Shown here: piece after piece, positions 11,810 through 24,300 of the stretch | Layout: the number at the start of each line of letters is the position of its first letter | Position numbering within the stretch: the stretch's first letter is position 1 | Assembly (NCBI GenBank): GCA_023101725.1 | Contig: JALJCO010007894.1 | Span: forward strand, 248,001-312,000 | Reading direction: 5' to 3' | Origin: Atherinomorus stipes | Taxonomy: Eukaryota > Chordata > Actinopteri > Atheriniformes > Atherinidae | DNA length: 64,000 nt | Program-made: the position numbers and the translations under genes | The notes under the pieces: generated by a model | Told to the model about the DNA's origin: nothing | Seen by the model: the letters and a program-made list of their open reading frames with translations, nothing else | The model's database searches: none

Positions 11810-12350
11810 ATATGGAGTACTTCATTTATATGGGACCAGTATTTTAGGAGCCCGACCAATGACTTTGCATGAGAAATACCACAGTGCAAATGATTCGACT
11901 CTTTGTGTATAATTTTCACAGATTTTTCAAAGTTTTTTTTTTATATATATATATTGATCTTCTCTGTAATTGACACAAAACAGAAATATTACATTTTTAG
12001 ATATAAAATAATTGCAAAAAATCCGCCCTTGCAGCTTATACAAATTATACCATCCAAACTAGTTTCAGTATCAATACTGTAATATAAATTTTGTTAAATA
12101 AAAAAGTACAGGCACCGGTTGTGGTGACCGTCGTTATTTCCGTGGTCGGCAGCTACTGTAAACACACAACTGGCAACGCAAGTCAGCGCGCGTGCGGTTT
12201 GTGAAGGAGCGGTAGACTACCCGCAGGCATTCATAGGGTCACACACACATAGCTGTTCTGATGGCTGACAGAAAGGAGTAAGGTTGTGAACGGTGCTACA
12301 GAGACTCCGAAATTATTTAGAGAGTTTTCCAGTTCACAAATTACAACAAA
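11333..12350. promoter_or_regulatory. Divergent seh1l / ptpn2 intergenic region, probable bidirectional promoter
   Basis: The two start codons point away from each other with 1018 bp between them, so both promoters and 5' UTRs must lie here unless distant non-coding exons exist. The segment 12110-12350 before ptpn2 is relatively rich in CG dinucleotides (for example GTCAGCGCGCGTGCG near 12180), as is 11405-11470 on the seh1l side. No clear TATA box is placed to decide either start; the TA-rich centre is a microsatellite. Confidence 0.6.
11735..11814. repeat. (TA)n microsatellite
   Basis: About 80 bp of nearly uninterrupted TA in the middle of the divergent promoter region, with a second short TA run near 11942-11954. 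Such tracts can extrude or melt and are prone to length change. Confidence 0.95.
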
Positions 12351-15300
12351 ATGGAGCAAGAATTCGAGGACATTGATTCGTCCGGGAAATGGCAAAACCT
12401 TTACAATGTAAGTCGGGACGTTGGGCCTCTTGTGTTTCTATGACGATCGTTTGCTAACATACTAAGCTAGCTAACTTGATAGCAACCCGTAAGACACTTC
12501 TGCCATTGTAAGGGTATTATATCCGTGTTGTTCCTATGTGTTTTCTGTTTGCAAACATTTATCTACATTGTTAATAGTGAGAAAGCAGCGGTGTTTGGCT
12601 TGCGGACGCGGACTTCCGTAGATGCGAAAACGTGCAGCAGCACAGTCCTCGGCTAGCTAATGCTGGCTGACGCTAGCAGACGTCAGCTGCAGTTTCTGAG
12701 AACTCGTCGGGACTTCCAGAGAAAGGCGCATGTGTTTTATCACCAGCTGTGTGAGACAACCCAGCTTTTAGATTAATTTATAATAGTTTTGTTCCGGTTT
12801 AACTGTGGTTTTGGCTATGTTGTATGTAGCAATGAACCGATGATGTCATACAGCTGGAGATGCTTTGGATCAGAAACAGTGTTAATCAGTTAATAATTAA
12901 ATTATCAGACGAAAAGGCTTATGTTGAGTTTGATTTGTTATGCAATAAAATGGATAAATGTTATTACATTAGCCAGATAATAATCCCTCTATTGTTTATT
13001 GTAATTGGTAAAGATTTAAGTTGATAGGAGACGTAAAAATAATTGAATCTGGTTTAGATCCTTATGTGAATTTAACCTGTTAAATCACGTTTGTGCAAAA
13101 AAAAAAAAAATTCTCATAAGAAATGGAACAAATTTCTTGTTCAATGTCGTTTGAAAATGTGAACTGTTCACCCTCAAGTCACACTCAGATAGGCAGGAAA
13201 CAGCAGCTGAGGCTATTACAATACACACCACTGTGACAAATGACAATCTGAACAAAACCGAGGAGTTTCAACGAGTCCAGTACAATAGGTTTATTGTAAT
13301 GCAAACCTTTCATCTTTTTCTGTGGTAGTTACTTAAATGCTGCCATTATTTATTGCTACCACTTCAGTAAAGGGCAGGAGGTGCATTCATGTCCAGGTTT
13401 TGCACAATACGACTGTTATTAATGACCTTTTTAATCTTTTTTTTCTTCTTTTGTTTGCAATAGGAAATCCGCAACCAGGCCAGTGAATATCCATACAAAG
13501 TAGCAAAACTTCCAGTAAACAGGAATTTGAACCGCTACAGAGATGTCAGCCCATGTGAGTCTTGCACCAAAGGAGCTGTTAACCGTATTACATTTGTTGA
13601 GACTAACATGGTTATAATCACTCTGTGATCTCTGATTTGGTTTTAGATGATCACAGCCGGGTAAAACTTGAAAACTCTGAAAATGACTACATCAATGCAA
13701 GTTTAGTCACAGTGAAAGAGGCCCTGAGAGCTTACATTCTTTCTCAGGTATGTACACTGTGGGATAAATGTTTGTGTGTGGACTTAGTGGACTGCTCACA
13801 GATTTTATTTAATTATCTATTTTTATTATTATTATTATCTATTTTTTTGTTTGTTTACAGGGCCCTTTGAGGAATACTTGTGGTCATTTCTGGCTGATGA
13901 TTTGGGAGCAATGTTCCAAAGCTGTGATAATGCTAAACAGAGTGATAGAAAAAGGATCTGTGAGTACACTTGTGCACCTGGTGGTGAATCATTTCTTTTC
14001 TGGGTGTAGTGTCACAGCATTTTTAGCAGTAGAAGTTCAGATGTTGTTGCTGTCAACCAAAACAAAGCATGTCATGAACCACACCTCTGCTCCACCTCCC
14101 CGTCGCCTCTTTGCTAACAAATATCTGCAAAGTGCAAACATACTGAGCAAAACATCATCATTATGTTCACACTGTCCGCTTTGAATGAACCGTGGTCCCC
14201 TTCCATGGATAGTCTGCTTCGTTTGGCGCAGTGTGAACACCAACCGCATCCTGGTGTGCTGCCATTGGTCACTGCCTGTAACATTTTACAGAGGGGCAGG
14301 AGGCGGTGGTTCACATGAACGCAAGGCCAGACCGGCTTTGCACACATGATGCTGGAGATCTCATCAACACAGAGACGGTGTATGGTCACGATACAGTCGT
14401 CCTCAGAATTATTCATACCCTCCCATTTAAAAAGAAAAAAAAATCAGCTGTCGGTGAAATAAGCTGAGATGGAACAAAGTAATAATACATACAAATTTTA
14501 CAAAAATCATAACATTGATTTTGAATTGTTGTTAACCAAAAATATTAAAAACAAGCAAACAAAAAATAAGACAAGCGAACAAGCGTGATGGGGCTCCTGA
14601 AATAAAATGTTGTTGAGTGTCTGAGACATTTTTTTTTCAACTACAATTCAAAAGTGATATTTACTTTTTGAAGTTTCTTTTTATATGAATTACTATTATT
14701 GTGAATTTAGCATTTGCTAAATTTCAGGGTAAAAATCATTTTGATGACAAAATTATTCACTTGTTTTATTTTTTGTGTTTGTTTTTAATATTTCTGTTGA
14801 ACCACAATTCGTGAATCAATGTCGTGATTTTCATAGAATTTTTATTTATTACTTTTGTCAATTTCAATTTATTTTACTGGCAGCTGATTTTTTTTTCTGC
14901 TTTAATTGGAGGTTATGAATGATTTTGATGATGACTGCACGGTATATATGCAGTCGCCCACCAAGTTATTTTTCTTAACAGTTTTGTTTGTTTTTTATTA
15001 ATATTTACAACCACAATTCAAAAGCAATATTTTATTCCACTAAATAATAATTTTCAAATTTTTTGTTAATGATTTTTTTTTAGTTATTTTAATTACTTTT
15101 GTGAATTTCGCCTTTTATTTAATTGGAAGGTATGAATAATTTTGAGGATGACTTGTGTGTGTGTGTGTGTGTGTATAATGTAGTCAGATATATCTATAAA
15201 GCACATTTAAAAATAACCTCAGTTGACCAAAGTGCTATGCACAGAAATAATCTAATCAAAAGATCACAGTTAAAGTAAGAGTGAGAAATAAATAAAGCGG

Positions 15301-18300
15301 TGCGTGAATAAAATACACATGAAACCACAGAAAAAGGTAAATACATAAAATAACATAAAACACTTAAAAGCCAAAAGTCAGAAGTTCATTGTACAATGCA
15401 TATTCCTCTATGCCTAAGAACATATATTCCGACTAAATGAAAAACTGTAAGGTTCATATGCATGTTTTTGGTGTTGTGGGACATCTGTGTCTGTCACTAT
15501 GTTCAGTAGTTTCTCCATTTTCACTGAAAAACAAATATTTCCACCTCATGGCCAGATTTACATATGATTAATCAATGATTTCTTCTCGTCTTAACCTTTT
15601 TTAAATGTCACATTTTTATCCCCAAAAATGCTACAAATCGTTTCTAAATATTAATGTTTCCACTAAAGCACACGTTCAGTCTTGTTTTGTTAACATTACC
15701 ATCTAAACTTTGAGCAATAATTGAAATACACACACCATTGTCCTTTTTTTCCTGTTTCATATTCGGTGATTGTAAGTTTTTCAGCCTTTATTAGAGCCAG
15801 TTGAGCTTTGAGTGTTCATTGTTTTCTGTCTCAACAGGAGAAGTGTGCGCAGTACTGGCCCACCGCAGAGGAGATGCAGATGTCATTCACAGACACGGGG
15901 TTCGTTGTGAGACTCCTTTCAGAGGAGGACCATTCCCATTACACAATCAGAGTGCTGGATCTACAAAACACAAAGGTGAGTATAGGAGAGAGGCTTTCAA
16001 GCAGCATTTTAAATTCAGTCTGTGTATTTTTCAGGGGGAAATATGTTGTGTACTTTTGGTGTTGGGAAATACTTGTTTTCCTTTATCTTAGCAAATCTTC
16101 ATGATTAAGCTTAGGGATCAACTGATTTAGAGATGCATTGATCCAGTTTTTTGATCATTCACTGAATGAATGAACTATACTTTGCCATGTGAGTGAAGGC
16201 ATCAGGTTTTACATGAACATTTAGCCTTGTTAAAAAGTTAACACATTTACACAGATATAAATGGACTTAATATTATTTATATAACAAATAAAGTGTACAT
16301 TTGCACCAGAAAGAAATAAGTAACACTTCTCTGCTCTGCGTGATGATGGAACTGGCATGGCAAACGTAGAACTGATGTGACTATAATGCTATGTGTGATG
16401 TTGATAAAAAAAAAAAAAAGTAATGACTGAATCTGCCTCATTCGATATTTGTTCCACCTAATTAGTCAATACAGTCATCCTCAAAATTATTCATCCCCTC
16501 CAGTTAAAGAAGGGAAAAAAATCATCTGTCAGAGAAATAAGTTGAAATTGACAAAAGTAATGATAAATAAAAATTCTATTAAAATCATGACACCGACTGA
16601 TTATGGTTCAAAAGAAATATTAAAAACAAACACACAAAAAAATAAAAACAAGTAAACAAGCATGATGGGGCTCCGAAGCTAAAATTTTGTTGAGCTACAC
16701 TTTGAGGCAATCACTGCAATCTGGTGTTTTCTGTAACATCCAATCAGACGTCTGCACCTGCTGACAGGTATTTTGGTCCACTGTTCATGGGAAATATGCT
16801 TTTTTTTTTTTTTTTTTTTTAAATAGTTATTTCCAACCACAATTCAAAAGCAATAGATTATTTCCCTAAATGATCATTTTGAAAATTTCTATTTATTATT
16901 AGTTTCTTTAGTTCCTTGTTATTTGAATTACTATTGTAAATTTAGTCTTTTCTTTAATTGAATTGTATGAATAATTTTGAGGAGGACTGTAGGAGCCAAT
17001 ATCCACGGTCGAATCGGTGCATCTCTACAACTGATACAAATTATAATTTTTTTTTTTTTAGGACTGATACCAATATTTTTCTCATCAGCCTCAGCTGATG
17101 GTCGATACAACCTGCCGATATTTGGGGCCGATACTGCATTTGACCCTCAAATTAATATTATGAAGGATACAATGAAAAGTAATTTTACAAGTCTTTTCAT
17201 ATAAAAAGAATAAAGCACTTCAAATGAATATATATTTAAAAAACAGTGCACTTGTAAACAAATATCAAATAGAAACGTTAAACTTGTAATAAATGTGTGT
17301 ATAGAAAAAGTCTGTGAATTATGCCGAGTGGGGGTATTGGCCAATACACCCAACGCATTGGCCGATGCTGGCAAAAAAACAAAACAAAAACAAATATTGG
17401 TATAAAATATCGTCTGGCCGATATATCGGTCTATCCTTAATTTAGCTCCACCGGCATCTTTGTCTGAAGTCATCTTGGATCCGTTATAAACAGAGGAGTC
17501 ATGAACTGAGTGCTGCATAATCACCTATCCCTTATTTTCTGTAGACAGGAGAGTCTAGAGAGATCTACCATTTTCACTACACCGCGTGGCCTGACTTCGG
17601 CGTGCCAGAATCTCCCGCCTCTTTCCTCAACTTCCTCTTCAAGGTTCGGGAGTCTGGCTCGCTGGGCCCAGAGCACGGGCCCTCTGTGGTGCACTGCAGC
17701 GCTGGGATTGGACGCTCAGGGACCTTTGTCTTGGCGGACACTTGCCTCGTCCTGGTGAGCAAACAGAAGAAGATTATTGTTGCTCTGTGTTATGATTTCT
17801 GGTTGCACTCACAACAGAGTTAAAAGATTTCTGAGGACACAACAAAAGAAGATATGCAGTTCATGCTGGGATTATAGGAGTGTGTGGATGATGGAGGGAA
17901 TTCTAATACACAGCGTCCTACAAGGGCATTGGTTGAAAAACATGGGTGCAATAACGAGGAAAATGTTATTTTTTCCGTATTTTAGGAATATGCAAGTCTG
18001 AGATTCTTTAAAACAGATCTTGTTGTTTGCATCATGACTTCATACGTTTTTTTAAAAATCATATGGGCACTAAAAGAGTACATTTTTTGCTTGTTTTGCT
18101 TCGTCCCCCCTCATTTTTCCCAGTAAGGAAAGGGTAAGATGGATAGTTTTTTTCCCCAGCATCCCCTTTCCCCCCCCCATCGTTAAGCTGAAAATCTCTG
18201 AACTTTTCAGAAAGTCAATGATGTTGTCACAGATGAGGCAACCAATAATACGGGCTGAAACCGTCACCCCTTTAACCTGAAAAATGGCACATTAACTTGT

Positions 18301-21300
18301 TGTGCTGCGTCTGTTTATCCGGAGCTTGTTGACATGTCACAAATAATCGGAACAAGGAGAGAAAAGCTGAGTCGTGGGATCAGATAGGCTGGACGCTCAA
18401 TGTTGATGGTAATAATATTGTGGTGATAAACCTGAGGCAGTGTGCTGAAAGGAAGATGACCTGCAGTCTGTCCTGCAGGCGACAACAGACCATCATCCTG
18501 AAAGTCGTGCTCCGGCCCCGCCAGCCCTCTGAAAGGAGTCCTACTTATACATGTCTCTTGTGAGAACTGAAACAAGCGTGGAACTGGGCTCCTTGTAGTA
18601 GCAGATGATTGTTTTTCTGTCTGTGACTGATTGTCATACGTTGACCTTTTCCTGTCACAAGCTAGACCGTTGATAATTTGGGGGCAAATTTTCTCCATTT
18701 GGTGCTCATTTTGTGGAAATGATGCTAAACAGACTAACAAGATACACTGCCTGACCCCCAAAAAGTCGCCACCAAATAAAAAACGGTCATACACTCTAAT
18801 ATTTCATTTGACCGCCTTTAGCTCTGATTATGGCATTGTTTCCAGAAGCTTCTGCAATGTCAGCAGATTTCTTTCCATCTATTGTTGCATTAATTTTTCA
18901 CCAAGATCTTGATGATGATGGTAGAGTCTGACCACAGCTTTCTCTAGCACATCCCAAAGATTCTCAATGGGCTCAATGTGCCCATCACTGGACGGGGTAA
19001 ATCTGGACTCATCAGACCACATGACCTTCTTCCATTGCTCCACAGTCCAATCTTTATGCTCCCCAGCAAATGGAAGCCTTTTTTCCGGTTAACCTCACTG
19101 ATTAGTGTTTTTTTCAAAGCTACACAGCTGTTCAGTCCCAATCCCTTGAGTTCCCTTCACATTGTGCATGTGGAAATGCTCTTACGTTCAGTATTAAACA
19201 TAGCCCTGAGTTCTACTGTTGTTTTTCTTCCATTTGATCTCACCAAAAGTTAATCGCCGATCACGATCATTCAGGATTTTTTTCCGTACACATTTCTTCC
19301 TGGAAGACGATGGTTCACCACTATCCTTCCAGTTTTTAATAATGCATTGGACAGTTCTTAACCCAATTTTTCGTAGTTTCTGCATCTCCTTTCATGTTTT
19401 CTCTGCTTGATGCTGCCAGTGATTTGACCCTTCTCAGACAGACTAACATCTTTTCCACGATCACGGATGTGTCTTTCCACATGGTTGTTTAGGAAATGAG
19501 AAGCAAGTCATTGCACCAGTGCCTGCTGAAAGATAATCGCCCATGCAGTAATTATCCAATAGGAGGCTCCTACCTATTTGCTAGTTAAATCCAGGTGGGG
19601 ACTTTTTTTTTTTTTTTTTTTTTTTTGGCCAGGCAGTGTAATTTGAAGCAGATGAGTAAAGCTGATGAATCATTTCATGGGGGTTAAAGTGGAGATATTG
19701 TTAGATGTCACAGAGAGGGGGATAAAAAAAAAGAGGTGCTGTTGGATAAAGATGGATCAAACAACTTGTTGACATGTTCTGCACAATAATCCGTTGATTT
19801 TTAGTCGGGGGTCTTGAAGCAGGGAAGCATCTTAATCCTGCAGTGGCTCTTAAGGACCAGGGTTTGACATCCCTGCTCTGCTCTATTTGCATCCTTACAA
19901 ACATTTACTCATCTGTGCTTAAAATCTTCACCTGGAATTAGCGATGCACGATAACCTTTAAAAAAAAAAAAACAATTCTGATAACCAGTAAATTTCAGCT
20001 CCTAAAGGCCGATACCGAAAACTGATAACCGATAGGACACAAACATATCTAATTATACCAAATCAAAAATTCCAACTGTATGGGCTGGCTAGTGTCTAAA
20101 ATACGAAGAGAACGTGGTTTGGAAGCAGTTTGGGGTCTCCCCTGTGAAGCAGAAGTTTTTTTTCCCCGCCAATCGCATTATCTCAGAAAAAAAAGCTTAA
20201 AACTGGGATTTTCATCTTCTGCACGTAATATTTTATAATAATAATAATAAACTAAAGTATAAACTGGGGGGATTAAGTGTTGTGTGAACTACACAATCTT
20301 TCCTCATGTATCCTATAAGAACATTTAGATGTGTTTTGCAGATAGACAAGAGGAAGAGCCCATCCTCGGTGGACATAAAAAAGGTGCTACTAGACATGAG
20401 GGAATATCGCATGGGCCTGATCCAGACTCCTGACCAGCTCCGCTTCTCCTACATGGCCGTCATCGAGGGAGCCAAGCTCATTCTGACGGACGACTCAGCA
20501 GCACAGGTAGCCGGGTCACAAGGCTGGGGATTAAGACGGGTCTAATGCTCATTTTTGGAGTGCTGTAAGTTTATTTGTTCTTTTCTGGTAAGCTCCAGTA
20601 CCAATCAGAAATATCACTGAAGCTTAGCTGAGGGAAAGCATAGCACAAACATGTCAGGATTCGTCTGGAGTTCACTTGTACAGAGCCGAGAAGATCCAAA
20701 CACACTGCAGGAGATTTAACCTGGAAATACAGAAGAAGTGCTGTGATTTCAGGCTTCCACTTTTACTTCAACAGTGTTTAGATTTGTGACATTTCCACAG
20801 AGCTCCTAGATTTGTATTTATGTAGTTATTGTAAGATTGAGATCATTAAAATGATGTAAGCAATATAAGTGATAAAAATGATAACGGAGAAGAAAACTAA
20901 ATAAACAACTTGGTTTGTTTTTACAGTCACTTGTACAGCAGGATAGTACGTGGAGTTCAAATGAGTTCTGGTACTAACGTTCGGTCTGTATCAGAGTCAC
21001 AGATCTTTTCATTTACACCTTGACTCTACCTGCAATTTTATCCACATATTAGTTAAGCTGAAGCTGATCTGCTATGTGTTGTGTAAGGGAATCATGATGC
21101 CAACACAGCACTGATCGTTCAGAGTGTCCACGGGGCCTTAAAGGAGCTGTATCATGCTTTTCAAACGTTCCAAAGGTCAAATACAGGCATATATGAGCTA
21201 AATATGTTCCCATCGCTACTATAGAAACTAATTTGGTGTTAAATATTACTTTTTTATGTGTCTATTTTCCAATACGGAAGTAAAATGGCTGACCGTCCTG

Positions 21301-24300
21301 AACCACCAAAGCTCTCAACCAATCACAACATGTTTTATGTCCATTTCATGACGTCGCCCCAGAAGCGACACTGATTCTGAAGGGTCACAGAATTGTTTTT
21401 AGCACCGGCTTCGGCACTCACATGGATGTTATTTGTAAACATTGGTTGATAATCGGACTCCAATTGATGGAATAAAACGGAGCAGCCTGTTATGGAGCCG
21501 TATGCGCTCGATCCAGAGTCTGATATGGAGTTTGAAGTACACGCAGTACCACAGAAGTACCACAGAGACCCTGACAAGTAAGTAAATTAGCAAACAAATC
21601 ATAGGCTAATAGTTAGCATTGAGCTGGGAGATGTTTTCACTCGCTGGTGCTGTTGTCTGTCCGTGAGGCGTTTTTATGGTGGGAACTGCGGCAGGTTTCA
21701 GAAGTAATCCCCGAGAAAAAAAACACTTAACTGCCCGAGATTCATGAAGTTGTCAGGAGTGAAGTTCACACACAAATTGAGGGTTTTTTTTTTCTGCTCC
21801 TGAAGTTATAATCCAACAACTTCTGGCAAGTCGATTCGTCCAGAACAACAAATAAACTCTGGAGCAAACGTCTGTTAGCTGATGGCTGCTTGTCTCTGAG
21901 AAAATCTTCCTGCAGGCTGTTTGTTTCTTCCTCAGAGTGTGTATAGATTAGGATTCTCCTCCAGATTCTGTTGAACAAAGAGGGCGTCTTGCTACGATGC
22001 TGTGCATGCTTATTTGTAGCTTCATGATTGGTGCCACCTCGTTGTGTACACCGGTGGTCAGTCAGTTATGTTAAGGAAGCTACAGCTTGGCATGGATATT
22101 CATATATATTACTCAGATATGCACAAATGAAGAAAAAAACAACTTGAATGAAGTTTTTTATGAGGAAATAACACAGTAACATCCCGAAAAGCTCTTAAAA
22201 GTCCATTTTTCATGATACGGCTCCTTTTAAGAAGTATTAGTTGATAAATCAGATGTGGGAAAATTAAGACCCTTCAAGTATTGAAAAGTCTTAATTGCAA
22301 TTTTATGAGGTATCAAATTTTGTTGGTGCTCAAGCTCCAGTGATTCGTGCCTAATTCGGGTCATAAATACTGGATGTCCCTATCAGTGTCCAGCAAGTCC
22401 TGAGTTGTCCCGACTGTTTTCTGTTGCACGAATGGCTGTGAGATCAGTCCCCTCCTCTCTCCGTCTGCAACAAGCGATTCCTGCTGTAAGCCCCGCCCTC
22501 TAACCCATTTCAGCAGACGTGATTGGCTCCGTTCTTTAATTCTTGCTAAAGCGATTGGCCTTCTCTGCTTTCCATTTGTGGAAAGAGCGAGCGCTAACTA
22601 CAGCCAGAGAGCATGCAGAAGGACTGGAAATGAAATGAGTGAAATGGATGTTTGTTTTCAGCTTTTTACGTGTATTAGTTATAATAACGTGGTCTGAGCG
22701 TCCTCTGCTATTCAGTGTCAAATTTATATTTTGATTTGGAACCAGACTTTTAGTAACATCACAGTTGCTTAATGAAGTTTTCTTTTTGTTGTCTCTGTTA
22801 TAACAGGAGATGTTGAAAGAGCTGTCCAGAGATGACTTGGAGCCAGACTTGCCCCCTCCACCACCTCCACCCAGACCTCACCTCAATGACAGCAGGCCGA
22901 ATGGACTGTGTCCGGAGCCTCAGGACAGCACGGGGGACAACCTGTCGACAAGAGAGTCAGACATGCATGACCACCATATGGCTGAGAACACTGGAGAGTA
23001 AGTTACAGACACTGTTGTTACTGCAGCTATCTGAGTTTTAGTCTCAGTCTTTCTGATGAAAATGCTTCTTAGTTTTAGTCACATTTTAGTCATTTCTGTA
23101 TCTGATAGTTTTGGTCTAGTTTTAATCAGGCAATGTATAAAAAAAAGAAAAGAAAAAAAGTTTTAATTTAGGTCTGTAAGTATTGGACACTAGAATCATG
23201 GTTACAGGCTCTATAAAGTGAAATTCATAAAACAATTAACCTTATTACTTTTTTATATTAATAATATAGCCTACAATACATTCTGTTTTCTTTGTGATGG
23301 ATTATAGGCTGTTGGAAGTGTGTCGTCAATCATTTAATCGTTTTTCTGACCAACGCAGCCGAGCAGCTTGGTTGATGCTGCCTCACCTGCATGTCTGACC
23401 GCAGGTGTGTCGCGCATATGTGCACCAGAGTCCTGCAACAGTTCGGATACCCGACGGGTAACCTACAAAAATGCTGTTTAGCAGATAGAAATGACAAAGA
23501 TTAATATCACAGTTCAGGTGTGGGAGGATGTTTATGTAGTTCAGGCGGGTCGCGGTGAGAATAAGTTTCTTTTTCATTTGTGAACATGACGTGTTTTAAA
23601 CATCAGGCGCCGGGATCATTTCCAGCGCAGGCAGAGACGCTGCTGGTGATGTGAAGCAGGAACGGAGAACAAAGTTCAAACCAGGGATGATGTTCTTTAG
23701 TGCAGGAATCTCTGAATCAAATAAAGACAGTCCCGAAGTGGCAAAAGGACAGAGACTACAGTGAATTTAGGAACTTCAGGTTTGACAGGGAGAGCCGCGG
23801 TTAGTGGGTCTCTGTTCAGGTTCGGGCGGATGCGGGCCGGTGAACCTGCAGAACTCTGATGTGCGCTGCACGCCACGTGGTGGTCGGCGTGACCAAACAA
23901 GAAGATGCAACTACTTTTTAAGCTTTTGACAGACTGATAAATTAATACAGAATAGGCAGAAATTTCCTGCATTTTGAACGTCTGACAGACCAAACACAAA
24001 CATTGTCGTCCAGTCTCGTCTCGTCATGTTTTAGTCATAGTCGTGGCGTAACACTTTCGCCATCTAATCAGAAGTGCTGTTCATTTGGCATATGATAAGA
24101 GAAGTTAATGATGTCTTTATAAGTCAGAGCACAGACCTTTTCAGTACGGTTGGTTCAGCCGCATGGTGTTTTAGGACAGGCAGTCAGTGGGCCACCTTGC
24201 TATCTCAGCTCAAGCTAGAGATCCTGAGAAGGCAGCAAAATAATCACAGGAGCGTCGCTGAAGGTTACACGTTTATTACAAGATAACTTGTTAGAAACGG

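Larger units (their letters stand above)
16112..17440. mobile_element. ATCAACCGATACAGAT-family element carrying two nested insertions
   Basis: The outer element begins TTAGGGATCAACTGAT and resumes at 17028 with CAACTGATACAAATT, ending with GATATATCGGTCTATCCTTAA near 17440. The interruption is the hAT-like element at 16127-17027, itself interrupted by a CAGTC-family MITE. Lies in ptpn2 intron 5, about 100 bp before exon 6. Confidence 0.75.

Noticed and set aside
11695..11919. Open frame with repeated Tyr-Ile
   Set aside because: Translation of the TA microsatellite.
13867..14184. Open frame overlapping ptpn2 exon 4 and the following intron
   Set aside because: Only 13861-13959 is exon; the rest is read-through into the intron past a good GTGAGT donor.
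18315..18794. 159-codon minus-strand frame in ptpn2 intron 6
   Set aside because: Runs into a Tc1 end and has no family resemblance.
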